A DNA stretch of 64,000 nt from Pseudanabaena sp. FACHB-2040 (lineage in GTDB: Bacteria > Cyanobacteriota > Cyanobacteriia > Phormidesmidales > Phormidesmidaceae), in contig NZ_JACJQO010000014.1 in assembly GCF_014696715.1 (NCBI RefSeq), positions 1 through 64,000 of the forward strand, in the 5' to 3' direction. This document shows positions 33,988-43,065 of the stretch, one piece after another (position 1 is the first letter of the stretch; every line of letters begins with the position of its first letter). Both the position numbers and the translations under genes were made by a program. The notes beneath the pieces were generated by a model. It did not search any database, was not told the DNA's origin, and saw only the letters and a list, made by a program, of their open reading frames with translations.

Positions 33988-34632
33988 ATGATGGAACAGG
34001 CATTTGGGCTAGAAATTCCTCAAACCCTATCCGAAATTTGTCAGCCACAACGCATCGCCCTGCTCGTATACGACATGCAAGTTGGCATTCTCAGCCAGCT
34101 ACCCCCAGAACGCACTCAGTATGTTACAAGGCAAGTTCTCAAAATACTGAACGCTGCACAAGATGCGGGAATTCGAGTTTTTTTTAGCCGTCATCTCTCT
34201 TTACCCGTTGAAGTGGCTGGAGTCTTTCAACTGCGGACAGCGATGGCATGGCAACGGATCACTCATGTGAGTGAAATCAAACCCTGGTTCCTTCGAGATG
34301 CACCAGGTTTTCAATTAATTCCAGAGCTTAAACCCCGCTCCTCAGAGGTCATCTTTGACAAAATCGCGATGTCGGCATTTGAAGGAACCCTTCTCAATCT
34401 TGCGCTACGCGACTGCGGCATTAACGCTTTGATGATTGTCGGTGTTGCAACAGAGGTTGGTATCGAACCAACAGCTCGCCATGCCGCTGATTTGGGTTAC
34501 ATTCCCGTTGTTGTGACGGATGCTTGTAGCGGTGGAAACCAAGAAGCGGCTCAACGTTCTATTGAGAGCCTCAAGTTTGCGGGTGACGCAGTGATAACGG
34601 ACACAGCAACACTGTGTGAACTGCTTAAATAG
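33988..34632 (+). CDS. Isochorismatase-fold hydrolase without the catalytic cysteine
   Basis: A 214-residue protein of the isochorismatase-like fold. The catalytic Asp lies in LLVYDMQ and the Lys in FDKIAMSAF. In the third motif, GVATEVGIEPTARHAAD, cysteine hydrolases have TxxCV, but here Gly takes the cysteine place. Lack of the cysteine is the rule in true isochorismatases such as EntB and PhzD, so this fits the vinyl-ether hydrolase branch more than the amidase branch. An AGGAGA element precedes the ATG. It follows the NmrA-like gene and is probably co-transcribed. The substrate is unknown. Confidence 0.85.
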   Translation: MMEQAFGLEIPQTLSEICQPQRIALLVYDMQVGILSQLPPERTQYVTRQVLKILNAAQDAGIRVFFSRHLSLPVEVAGVFQLRTAMAWQRITHVSEIKPWFLRDAPGFQLIPELKPRSSEVIFDKIAMSAFEGTLLNLALRDCGINALMIVGVATEVGIEPTARHAADLGYIPVVVTDACSGGNQEAAQRSIESLKFAGDAVITDTATLCELLK

Positions 34633-34787
34633 CTCTTTTAGGAAAACTCAAGCGCCTTTGTCTGGTAGTAGTGCGATTGCAATTAATCAAGGAGCGTTGC
34701 GTAATAGCGGAATAAACTTGAACTAGACTGCTGTGAAATGCCCAGATTGTGCCTCTACTCTCTCAACGAGTAAATGTATTGTCTAGT

Positions 34788-35249
34788 TTACGTTAATTGC
34801 TCCGCCAGCTTGCCGAGTTGATCGATGCAGATGCCCCATCCCTCTTCAAAGCCCATGTCTTTGTGCTTTTGATGGTCTGCCTTGTTCTTGTGAAGTGCAC
34901 GGGCTGTGTATTCCGTTCCTTCGGGATGATCGGCGAGAGTAATAATGGCTGTGAAAAATGGCTCTGATGAAGGACGTCAGCCCTCTTCTAGCGTGTCTGT
35001 GAACACGATTCGTTCGCGTTCGACGATGTCAAGGAAACAGCCCTTGTCAGGGAATTCCGTGCCGTCTTCCATTCGCATAACGGTGTTAAAAGCTCCACCT
35101 GGATGCATTTCCATTTTTTGAACAGTCGTCTGGATGGGAGCCGGTGCCCACCATTTCTCAATCTGCTTGGGATCCGTCCATGCACACCAGATTGCTGATC
35201 GGGGTGCTTTGATGATACGGGAAACGGTTAAGTCGTTGGTTTCAGTCAT
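34788..35249 (-). pseudogene. SRPBCC (AHSA1-like) gene with one in-frame stop
   Basis: Reading from the ATG at 35249 gives VSRIIKAPRSAIWCAWTDPK and MHPGGAFNTVMR, the start of an AHSA1-type START-fold protein. At 34979-34977 a TGA stands where homologues have Trp. The same frame then continues with RPSSEPFFTAIITLADHPEG and GFEEGWGICIDQLGKLAEQL to a normal stop at 34788. The full frame is 153 codons, as expected. A single nonsense change, true or by sequencing error, inactivates the gene. It lies 40 bases after an equally damaged aldo/keto reductase gene. Confidence 0.85.
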
Positions 35250-35289
35250 TTGGATCTATCCCCATTGCTTCTTGTGTTTCGACTTTGTC

Positions 35290-36233
35290 TCAACGGCAGT
35301 TGGCATTTGCTGTTGCGGCTAACCCTGGTAGACGCACCTGACCATTGAATTGTTTACCGGGGTACCAAGGCATTTGAGCTAGATTGCCAAATCCTGGAAG
35401 GCTCTCCATGTGTTGAACCATTCGCGATCGCATTTCCTGATCGGGTGGCAGCCCCCTCAATGCCCTAAGTTTTCAACGACATGAGCAGGATTAGTGGTGG
35501 CTGGAATGGCGCAAGTCACGGCCAGATGGGAGATGACATACTTCAAGAAAAACTGTGCCCAATTTTCACACCCAATGTCACGGGCAAACTCTGGCAAGGG
35601 TTGCCCCTGCACCACTTCAAATAACCGGGCTTTTTCAAACGGCATGTTGACCAGAACGGCTGTCTCTTGATCCGCTGCTGCCGGGAGAATTCTCTCTTCA
35701 ACACCTCGCTCGAAGATGGAATAGCGAACCTGCACAAAGTCTAAGTCTCCATTCTCGATCCAGCGCGTGACCGGGTTAGCATACAAGGGCAAGTCATGGT
35801 GGGTAACACCCAGGTAACGAATTTTGCCCTCTTGCTTCCATTCACGCAAGAGCGGCACCATCATTTCCATATTCACCAGGCTGTGAACCTGTAGAGTATC
35901 GATGCGATCGCGCGACAACCGCTGCATCGATTGTTCTAGCCGGCGCAGAGCCTGACTGTCATCCCCTAGATATTTACCTGTTGCCCAAATTTTGTTGGCG
36001 ATAAACAATTCATCGGTGATGCCAAGAGTAGCGGCTGGCTCACCCACGTTTACCCCTGACATGCCATAAAGCGGCGAGACATCAATCATGCGCCCCCCCG
36101 CTTCCCAAAATTGGCGCATCACCTGTTGAAGTTGATCGCGAGGTTGATCGGGCAACACATCAAAGGTCAGAAAGGTTCCCATGCCGATAGCGGGAACCCT
36201 TTCATTCGTGCGCGGAATGACTTTGGTAATCAA
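35290..36233 (-). pseudogene. Aldo/keto reductase with one C-terminal frameshift
   Basis: The frame from 36233 encodes AKR motifs: GMGTFLTFDV, the catalytic region MIDVSPLYGMSG (Asp and Tyr of the tetrad), IANKIWATGKY with Lys, LQVHSLVNME with His, and CAIPATTNPAHVVENL. It stops at 35457. Adding one base near 35463 opens the expected tail (ALRGLPPDQEMRSRMVQ to PGLAATANANC) up to a TGA at 35290. The complete protein would have about 314 residues. All tetrad residues precede the lesion, so partial function is possible but stability is doubtful. The SRPBCC pseudogene follows. Confidence 0.85.
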
Positions 36234-36277
36234 TGGCTGACTAGGGTTTGATAGTTCTCGAGAATTTTGAGCGATCG

Positions 36278-36484
36278 AGTAACGCTGGCATTACATTTGT
36301 GTTGTCGGATATGCAGGCGTTAAGTGCAAAGGATGTGGTTTATCGACCTTTGGACGAACGTTTTCCGACGTTAAGGTTAGCGCTGGTCTGGCGGCGAACA
36401 GAGTCGTCGCCCGTCGTGTGTAAATTGATCAAGCTGCTCAAAACAACCGTGTTGTCTGCGAAACGCAAACTCGAGACGTCGTAA
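36278..36484 (+). pseudogene. C-terminal fragment of a LysR regulator
   Basis: DVVYRPLDERFPTLRLALVW and RRTESSPVV match the end of LysR effector domains. Neither HTH nor the rest of the effector domain is present. It is head to head with the aldo/keto reductase gene, where its regulator would be expected, so it is probably the truncated regulator of that gene. Confidence 0.65.
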
Positions 36485-36572
36485 CCGATATCAGAGGTTT
36501 TAGTCGATTTGCTGATTAATCGAGGCAAATAGCGGTGCTAGCTCCTGCTCTATTTTTCAAGGATGGGATGGA

Positions 36573-36773
36573 TCAATACTTTGCGGCGATCGCCCGGATC
36601 ACGTTCACGCCTGGCAAACTCAACTTTTTCCAGTCGGTCAACTTAGGCCAGTAATGGCCCCTGTCGTCAGTCCACTCAGCCGGTTGTCTAGCCGTTAACG
36701 CCTCGGCTTGACTGAGCGGATCTGAGCTTTGTGCTCTCAGGCCAACCCGCTCAGCAATTGCCGCATGATACAT
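36573..36773 (-). pseudogene. Possible MarR-like N-terminal remnant
   Basis: The frame, extended upstream, reads QNSQLVLARTLMYHAAIAER and VGL, similar to the first helix of MarR regulators. The following 50 residues do not match a MarR wing, so if real it is truncated and fused to unrelated sequence. Support is weak. Confidence 0.25.
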
Positions 36774-36827
36774 CAGCGTGCGAGCACTAGTTGACTATTT
36801 TGTCGAAAGCGGGGTGCTCCCACGGAG

Positions 36828-37238
36828 TTAGTCAATGCGAGCGCAGTTAATCATCCACGGAGTGCCGAATTGATCGACTAGCATACCAAAGCGGGCTGCC
36901 CAAAAGGTTTCCTGAATTGGCATCTTGACGGTGCCGTTTTCGGCTAGGGCTTCAAAGATACGCTCTGCCTCTCCAGCATCTTCAATGCTGAGTAGCACAG
37001 AGGTACCTTTGGGTTCTTCAAAGTATTCTGACATACTGTCACCCCCCATCAATTCTTGATCGCCCACAGTTATCTGAGCGTGCATGATTTTGTCGTGCCA
37101 TTCAGAAGGCGTTTGCTCGGCCATAGGCGATTTGCCATAGGTCATGATGTCGCCAATTTTGCCGCCCAAGCACTGTTCGTAAAACTTAAATGCGGTTTCA
37201 CACTGACCATTGAAATTCAGGTAAGGGATCAGTTTCAT
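36828..37238 (-). CDS. VOC-family protein, PhnB-like
   Basis: A 136-residue glyoxalase/bleomycin-resistance fold protein of the PhnB type: LIPYLNFNGQCETAFKFYEQ, then LGGKIGDIMTYG, KIMHAQITVGDQELMGGD and the C-terminal FGMLVDQFGTPWMIN. Two beta-alpha-beta-beta-beta units are present and the length is normal. Substrates of this subgroup are unknown, and such genes cluster with YCII-like, sigma-factor and SRPBCC genes. Here a second VOC gene and NTF2-like and YCII-like remnants lie in the same direction upstream. Confidence 0.9.
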   Translation of the reverse strand: MKLIPYLNFNGQCETAFKFYEQCLGGKIGDIMTYGKSPMAEQTPSEWHDKIMHAQITVGDQELMGGDSMSEYFEEPKGTSVLLSIEDAGEAERIFEALAENGTVKMPIQETFWAARFGMLVDQFGTPWMINCARID

Positions 37239-37305
37239 GGGGGTCTCCTAGGGCTAAAGAATGAGTTGCTGCTTTGAGTTAAGGGGGCTGAGTTCGGATT
37301 TGGTC

Positions 37306-37710
37306 TTACCCATCAACGGCGCTGGGGTTCATGTACATCAGTTCCCAATTGTGGCCATCTAAATCTTGAAAGCCGTGGCCATACATGAATTCGTGGTCTT
37401 GCGGATCGCTGTAGGTCTTGCCACCGGCATTAACCGCTTGGCGCACTATAGTATCGACCTCGTCGCGGCTGTCGCAAGATAGGCACACCAGCACTTCGGT
37501 ACTTTGGGTAGTGTCGCAGATGGCTTTGGGGGTAAAGGTTTTGAACTTGTCGTGGGTCAGTAGCATGACGAAGATATCTCTGCTGACAATCATGCAGGTA
37601 GCGGTTTCATCGGTAAACTGAGAATTGAAGCTAAAGCCAAGCTTGGTAAAGAATTCAATCGACTGATTGAGGTCTTTGACGGGTAAGTTGACAAAGATTT
37701 TACGGGCCAT
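37306..37710 (-). CDS. VOC-family protein, glyoxalase-like
   Basis: A 134-residue protein of the vicinal oxygen chelate fold: FVNLPVKDLNQSIEFFTKLG at the N-terminus, VMLLTHDKFKTF in the middle and FMYGHGFQDLDGHNWELMYM at the C-terminus, where the final Glu (WELMYM) is the usual metal ligand position. It may act on small electrophiles, but no substrate can be inferred. It lies 67 bases upstream of the PhnB-like gene and is probably co-transcribed with it. Confidence 0.9.
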   Translation of the reverse strand: MARKIFVNLPVKDLNQSIEFFTKLGFSFNSQFTDETATCMIVSRDIFVMLLTHDKFKTFTPKAICDTTQSTEVLVCLSCDSRDEVDTIVRQAVNAGGKTYSDPQDHEFMYGHGFQDLDGHNWELMYMNPSAVDG

Positions 37711-37795
37711 CGTGGGTCTCCTGAGTAATTAGAAAACAATTCGAGGGGCTTGAATAACTGACCATTTCTAGGTCAGAAGATGTCAGTTTGGGCAT

Positions 37796-37950
37796 TACAC
37801 TGCCTTGACGTCAAAGAGGACGACATCTGGGCTATAGGGGGTCATGATTTGATCCAAGTTTTTGACGCAGATGGCGCTAGCTTGCTCGGTGGTGAGCTGT
37901 CGAACTTAGGCTTCATCACGGGTAATAGTGGCTGTGGTTGGGCTGGTCAT
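37796..37950 (-). pseudogene. NTF2-like (SnoaL/DUF4440 type) N-terminal remnant
   Basis: From an ATG at 37950 the frame gives MTSPTTATITRDEA, a stop, then VRQLTTEQASAICVKNLDQI and SPDVVLFDVKAV before a final stop. This is the first helix pair and first strand of NTF2-like small enzymes; about two thirds is missing. It points the same way as the two VOC genes. Confidence 0.65.
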
Positions 37951-38097
37951 GGGACGGTCTCCGATGTTGATTAGGGTTAGGGAGCTGATTGAACCTAGCG
38001 GCTCCCGGCTTTATCAATTAGTCGAATTGAGGCGTGGGAGATCGACAGGTAGGACCGATCCTTTTTTGAGAAAATTGAAAAGTTCTGGCTGAGGGGT

Positions 38098-38200
38098 GGA
38101 GATGGCCTCTACTGCCCCGATGGCAGGCCGGCCAGTTCTACGATGAGTCGAATCTCGATGGTGCCTTTGTGCGCAGAGGGAATGCGTCCGGCAATTGAGT
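38098..38200 (-). pseudogene. YCII-like (DGPF) C-terminal remnant
   Basis: The minus strand reads VNSIAGRIPSAHKGTIEIRL and IVELAG before a stop. The pattern (A-R-x-P-S-A-x-x-G-T-I-E-[IV]-R) is the end of YCII-related proteins. The N-terminal half is absent, and the truncation lies at the repeat 38202-38246. Confidence 0.5.
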
Positions 38201-38201
38201 T

Positions 38202-38246
38202 GACATAAACCTTTATTGACAAAATTTGAAACCCTTCCTTTTTTAG
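38202..38246 (+). repeat. Dispersed 45-bp repeat, copy 2
   Basis: GACATAAACCTTTATTGACA, then AAAT and a CCTT-rich stretch ending TTTTTTAG, matches 31656-31700 in the same orientation. It borders the truncated YCII-like fragment. Confidence 0.6.
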
Positions 38247-38747
38247 AAAAAATAAATCAAAGGCGATACAGCCTGATTCAACACGAGTGATAGCAAGCAG
38301 ACTCAGCAGATCCCGCTAAATTCGATCTTCCAGGCTGGTGTACAGTGCCAAATTAAATGACATTGAGACAAATTCGTGTTGTTGAACACTCTGCACGAGG
38401 GTTGAAAACCAGCACAGTCCTTGGATAGGGACTGCCCTGTGGAAGAGAGGCCTAAATGGCTTTAAGTTGCGTCTCACTATTAACTACTGCTGATCCCTTA
38501 GCACCTATTCAAGTCGCTGCTTAATTGTATGCCTTATGTACTACAAGCTGCTTGTTGATGGTGGCTTACCTATTTTGGTGCCCAGATTCCTAACAACCAG
38601 ACCGCTGTATAAGTTCGAGCCCGCCAGCAATAGGAATGACTGGACGAACCGCCATTGTAAAGCTATGTAAAGAGATGCATATTTAGCGTTTTTCTGGTGT
38701 GAGTAGCGGTTAGAAGCCTCAGTAGGCTTGGAGCCATTTTGAGATTA
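38247..38747. other. 500-bp stretch without a recognisable gene
   Basis: No credible coding frame was seen. A small hairpin (CAGTCC-N8-GGACTG, 38415-38434) is the only structure noticed. The right border is the terminal repeat of the IS copy at 38748. Confidence 0.5.
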
Positions 38748-39925
38748 CTCACATCTTGCACCAGGGGGGAGAGGGATGAGAAAAAGGGCGTGAAACCAAT
38801 ACTCTGCAAGAACAATGGAAATTCTTGCCCACGCCCAAGCGCTAATTTACCAACTCCTGGAGGCGATGCCGAGCCCCTACCAAAGGGAGAGCCTCAATGC
38901 CTTTCTGGAACTGTTCCTCAGGGCTCAAGGCTCACCTCTGCCCCAGCACAGTAGGTTGAAGTCAGCCAGCGCCCTGAGCCGTTTCCTCAATCACTACGCT
39001 TGGTCAGTGCGAGGGGTGATTCGCCAAGTGCGAGGGGCGCTTCGAGAGCAATTGCAACGGTATCGGCCCCGAGGCCGTCGTCCTCACCTGCAGGTCATCC
39101 TGGATTTGACCACGCTAGAGAAACGAGGCAAGTTTAAGGCCTTCAAGCCCTTGGTGAGTGTCTTGAACGGTAAGCGGGGAGTGCATCTGGTGGTGATGTA
39201 CCTGGTAGTTGGTCCCTGGCGCATCCCGTGGAGCTTCCGCCTCTACCGTGGCAAGGAGAGACCCTCCCCTGTCCAACTGGGCCTGCGGTTGGTGCGCCAG
39301 TTACCCCGTTGGCTCAAAGCGAGCTTCAAGCTCATAGTCCTAGCCGATGCGGCCTTTGGCACCGTGACCTTTCTCAAGGGCATTAGACGGCTCAAGCTGC
39401 ACGCCATTACGGGAGTACGGTGTGACCGCAGGCTGAGCGATGGCAGGCAACTGGTCCATCTGCATAAGCCCGGCCAGCAGGTCTATTTGCAAGGTCTACC
39501 CTTCCCGGTGACGATAGCCTGGTTCTATCTCAAACGCGACGGCAAAAAGCTCAAGCGTTATGTGCTCTCCACCAAACCCCTCAAAGCGAGCACCCTCGTC
39601 TGGTGGGGAAAACATCGCTAGCAGATAGAGGGTTTCTTCAAAACTGCCAAGCACCGCTTTGGCCTGCACCGCTTTGGTCAACAGAGTTTGCTTGGGATGT
39701 ATCGCTGGCTGGTGCTCTCTTTAGTTGCCTTTATCTTGGCCCACTGGGGCTACCTCTCGATAGGCACGATAACTCTGCCTGATTGGGCTCAAGCCGCCAC
39801 TGTTATCCTCGAAGCCGCTTTATCAGATCTCGTTGTAGTCCTGCTCCTGCAGGAAATTGAGCGCAAGCAGCACTTACTACAGAGCCATGGATTTCAGGTC
39901 CATATCTCTAGGTGCAAGATATGAG
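38748..39925 (+). mobile_element. IS element copy 1 (IS4-superfamily type), complete ends
   Basis: Terminal inverted repeats CTCACATCTTGCACC (38748-38762) and GGTGCAAGATATGAG (39911-39925) bound 1178 bases containing one transposase frame. The frame has a single in-frame stop. Its right terminus directly abuts the truncated, oppositely oriented copy 2. No target duplication can be seen because the neighbouring DNA is rearranged. Confidence 0.85.
38815..39924 (+). pseudogene. Transposase of IS copy 1, one in-frame TAG
   Basis: A 369-codon DDE transposase frame beginning MEILAHAQALIYQLLEAMPS. Catalytic regions are VILDLTTLEKRGKF (first Asp), LIVLADAAFGT (second Asp) and QIEGFFKTAKHRFGL (Glu). 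At 39619-39621 a TAG replaces the Trp codon that copy 2 keeps (RHRWQIEGF), just before the catalytic Glu segment. The rest of the frame is open to the right terminus. The element is therefore probably immobile unless the stop is suppressed. Confidence 0.85.
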
Positions 39926-40813
39926 GAAGCCTTCTATCTGCCAGCGATGCCGCCCCCACCAAACAACGGTGGCTGCTTTGAGTGCTTTAGTGGAGAGCAC
40001 GTAACGCTTGAGCCGTTTGCCATCTCGTTTGAGATAGAACCAGGCTATCGTCACTGGGAAGGGTAAACCTTGCAGATAGACTTGCTGCCCCGGTTTGTGG
40101 AGATGAACCAGTTGCCGCTTGTCGCGCAGCCTACGGTCACAACGTACTCCCGTAATGGCATGCAGTCTGAGTTGTCTGATTCCCTTAAGGAACTCCACGC
40201 TGCCAAAGGCCGTGTCGGCTAAGACCATGAGCTTGAAGCTTGCTTTGAGCCAGCGAGGTAGTTGGCGCACCAACTGGAGGCCCAGTTGGGCAGGCGAAGC
40301 CGTCTCCTTGCCACGGTAGAAGCGAAAGCTCCAAGGGATGCGCCAGGGACCAACTACCAGGTACATCACCACCAGATGCACTCCCCGCTTACCGTTCAAG
40401 ACACTCACCAAGGGCTTGAAGGCCTTAAACTTGCCTCGTTTCTCTAGCGTGGTCAAATCCAGGATGACCTGCAGGTGAGGACGACGGCCTCGGGGCCGAT
40501 ACCGTTGCAATTGCTCTCGAAGCGCCCCTCGCACTTGGCGAATCACCCCTCGCACTGACCAAGCGTAGTGATTGAGGAAGCGGCTCAGGGCACTAGCTGA
40601 CTTCAACTCGCTATGCTGGGGCAGAGGGGAGCCTTGGGCTTTGAGAAACAACGCTAGAAAGGCGTTGAGGCTTTCGCGTTGATAGGGACTCGGCATGCTC
40701 TCTAGGAGTTGGTAAATTACTTCTTGGGCGTGGGCAAGAATTTCCATTGTTCTTGCAATGTATTGGTTTCACGCCCTTTTTCTCATCCTCTTACCCTTGG
40801 TGCAAGATATGAG
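39926..40813 (-). mobile_element. IS copy 2, inverted and 3'-truncated
   Basis: The left terminus GGTGCAAGATATGAG is at 40799-40813. The transposase frame (40747 down to 39908) is nearly identical to copy 1 through KALKAATVVWWGRHRWQIEG, but is cut right after this point by the end of copy 1. It lacks the catalytic Glu region's remainder and the right terminus. With copy 1 it makes an inverted repeat of about 870 bases on each arm, separated by some 300 bases. It interrupts a HlyD-type gene whose tail follows at 40814. Confidence 0.85.
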
Positions 40814-41084
40814 GCTAGAAACCTTTCCCTACCAGGAATTCGGCCTGCTCCAGGGCACGGTCGAGAGTATCAGCCCCAACTCAATTCAAGAACAAGAACT
40901 GGGACTGGTCTACCCAGCCCGCATCAAGATCGATCAAACCTTTACGACCATCCAGGAGCAAGAGGTGCCCATCACCCCAGGCATGGCAGCTACTGCCGAG
41001 ATTGTCACTCGGCAAAAGACCATCCTGTCATTTCTTCTAGACCCCATCCTTGAGCATTGGGATAGAGCCTTTTCACTCCGCTGA
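40814..41084 (+). pseudogene. HlyD-type membrane fusion protein, C-terminal fragment
   Basis: The frame after the IS end reads RLETFPYQEFGLLQGTVESI, then PARIKIDQTF, VPITPGMAATAEIVTRQKTI and LLDPILEHW. This is the final beta-barrel and C-terminal helix of HlyD adaptors of type I secretion systems. The ORF's first residues come from the IS terminus. Everything upstream (coiled coil, lipoyl domains, N-terminal helix) is missing on both sides of the IS pair, so this is a deletion remnant. Confidence 0.85.
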
Positions 41085-41247
41085 CTAAGCCCTTTCCAAG
41101 AATCAAGATTAGAGGGAATGCTCGTGTGCCTTGAGTAACCGCTCAACGTACATATTTTTGGTACAAACCAGCCTACCTAGATAATTCCCTGTGAAGATTA
41201 CGGGGTCTTTGAATAGGTGGGCGTGCTTCAGAAATAGAAGACAATAC

Positions 41248-42231
41248 ATGGCCTATTTCAGCCTTAAAGTGATGAATAATTTACTTAAAAAAGTAGCTTA
41301 TCCAGTATTGGTCTTAGCGTTTCAACCCGTCTTTTACGGGAATGTGCTGGAGGATCGCTCTTCACAAGTCGAGGCGCAGGCGAACGGCATTTCGCCTACA
41401 CCCCTAGTGCGGTTAGAGGACTCGTCTGACTTGGAACTTAATCTCGCTGCTGGCAGCCAGATTCCGGCTGGACTCAGCCAGTCCGACAACCCCGCTGCAG
41501 GCAGACGCGGCGTGATTAATGAAGATGACCGAGTTCTAATGACGAGTCAATCGTTTCCCTGGACCGCGGTTGGCCGCATCAACGGGATCACTGCTGAGGG
41601 AGAGAACTACATTTGCACCGGCACCTTAATTGCCGATGCGGTGGTGCTGACCAATGCCCATTGCGTGCTCAATCCAGACACTGGTATGCTCAGCCGCTCA
41701 ATCGTTTTCTTGCCCAACTTAATCCACGGTCAGGTCGCCAGCGAGGCCGATGTCGGCCAGGTTGAAGCAGTATTAGTCGGTACGGATTTTCGCGATCGCA
41801 ATCAGCCTCCCCATCCCGATGACTGGGCTTTGCTCAAGCTAGATCAACCTTTAGGGCAGAAATACGGCACAGTGGGGCTGTCAAGGTTAGATGCTGAGGC
41901 GCTGGCAACAGATCCTTTCACAGAGCAGCTCATCATGGTGGCTTACTCTAGTGATTTTCCGGCGGCGGCGGCGGGAGAGACCGCTAGTGCCCATTTGGGG
42001 TGCAGCATTGTCGGTGAAACAGAAGAAGAGGTAATTGAGCACGCCTGCGATACCCATGGCGGTTCATCAGGCGGGCCAATTTTCGCCATCATCAATGGTG
42101 AGCCCAGAATTGTCGCACTCAACGCCGCTGAGGAAGTTGACCCCGATTCAGAGGTAGGAATCGTAAACTACGCCGTCAAAATTGAGCGCATCGTAGCAGC
42201 AATTGAGGCTGAGTTAGCCACTGATCGGTGA
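41248..42231 (+). CDS. Exported trypsin-like (V8/glutamyl endopeptidase type) serine protease
   Basis: A 327-residue protein. The catalytic triad is visible: His 138 in VLTNAHC, Asp near 192 in PDDWALLKL, and Ser 274 in GGSSGGPIF. Residues 10-30 form a signal-like hydrophobic segment (VAYPVLVLAFQPVFYG) and a prosegment of about 80 residues follows before the protease core (FPWTAVGRING). ATG 41248 has AGAAG eight bases upstream; ATG 41272 is an alternative that starts at the signal segment, and a longer frame to 41191 is unlikely. It lies downstream of the HlyD remnant, but being Sec-exported it need not depend on it. The membrane gene at 42253 follows 21 bases on. Confidence 0.88.
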   Translation: MAYFSLKVMNNLLKKVAYPVLVLAFQPVFYGNVLEDRSSQVEAQANGISPTPLVRLEDSSDLELNLAAGSQIPAGLSQSDNPAAGRRGVINEDDRVLMTSQSFPWTAVGRINGITAEGENYICTGTLIADAVVLTNAHCVLNPDTGMLSRSIVFLPNLIHGQVASEADVGQVEAVLVGTDFRDRNQPPHPDDWALLKLDQPLGQKYGTVGLSRLDAEALATDPFTEQLIMVAYSSDFPAAAAGETASAHLGCSIVGETEEEVIEHACDTHGGSSGGPIFAIINGEPRIVALNAAEEVDPDSEVGIVNYAVKIERIVAAIEAELATDR

Positions 42232-42252
42232 CCTCTAACCCTTCCCGTTGCA

Positions 42253-42897
42253 ATGACACTAAAGATTTTAGAGAGAACACCACAACGCCTGATCATCCAG
42301 CGCGAACAGCTGTCTTCCTTTGATCTGGTTTGGCTAGCCGTCTGCGTGAATTTTCTAGTCACCCTGTGTTTCACTAAAATGCAGGAACGTTTGGGGCACA
42401 CAGAGCCTGTAGCCTTATTTGTCGCTGTTTCTGCTGGCTGGCTATTAATTCATTGTCTGCTGGCTGAGTCAAGACAAAAACAACAGGGTGAATATTGGTT
42501 TGCGGTTGCCTTCGGCGCTATTCCTTACTTGGGAGTATTGCTTTTGTCTCTTGCTGCTATTGGCCTGTTTGGCTATGAGTTCCGGTTTCCGCCGAAAATC
42601 TCTCTAACGCTTGATCAGAACGAGAACCGTCTGACTATCAAATCCCAGTTTCTACTTTGGTTTCCTACAACTCAGTACCCGCTTGATGAAATTATAGGCG
42701 CTACCCAAGGTACAGAAAGCATCTATACAGGTTCAATGAGTGTCTCCGTTGTCATCACCTTAAATTTGATTCACAGACGAAGACAGGATGGAAAACTCTC
42801 TCACAAAAATACCGGTCTATGTGGATCAGTAGAAGAAATTCAGAATGCAGTGAACTTGATTAATCAATTCTCCTCCAGGTATGGGGGAAATCTGTAA
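42253..42897 (+). CDS. Membrane protein of unknown function
   Basis: A 214-residue protein with a polar start (MTLKILERTPQRLIIQRE) and three hydrophobic helices (about 24-42, 50-68, 82-105). A soluble C-terminal half follows with strands NRLTIKSQFLLWFPTTQYPL and SVSVVITLNLIHRR. The pattern suggests a PH-like or DUF-type membrane-associated domain, but no family was recognised. It follows the serine protease by 21 bases and is likely in its operon. A diverged copy of its first 42 codons lies after the TPR-CHAT gene at 46924-47049, which shows this module was once duplicated around that gene. Confidence 0.7.
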   Translation: MTLKILERTPQRLIIQREQLSSFDLVWLAVCVNFLVTLCFTKMQERLGHTEPVALFVAVSAGWLLIHCLLAESRQKQQGEYWFAVAFGAIPYLGVLLLSLAAIGLFGYEFRFPPKISLTLDQNENRLTIKSQFLLWFPTTQYPLDEIIGATQGTESIYTGSMSVSVVITLNLIHRRRQDGKLSHKNTGLCGSVEEIQNAVNLINQFSSRYGGNL

Positions 42898-43065
42898 GAC
42901 AACTCGTTCATTAGCTTTAGGGCAGCGGTTCATATAGGGCTGCATCCAGGCACAAACGAGTTACCAGATGCCCTATGGTTAGAGTCGAACTCAACCGCTG
43001 CTGAATAGGCTCGACCCGATTAGCAGTATGAAGAATTGGACTGTAGTACGACCTGGAGAGAAGTC

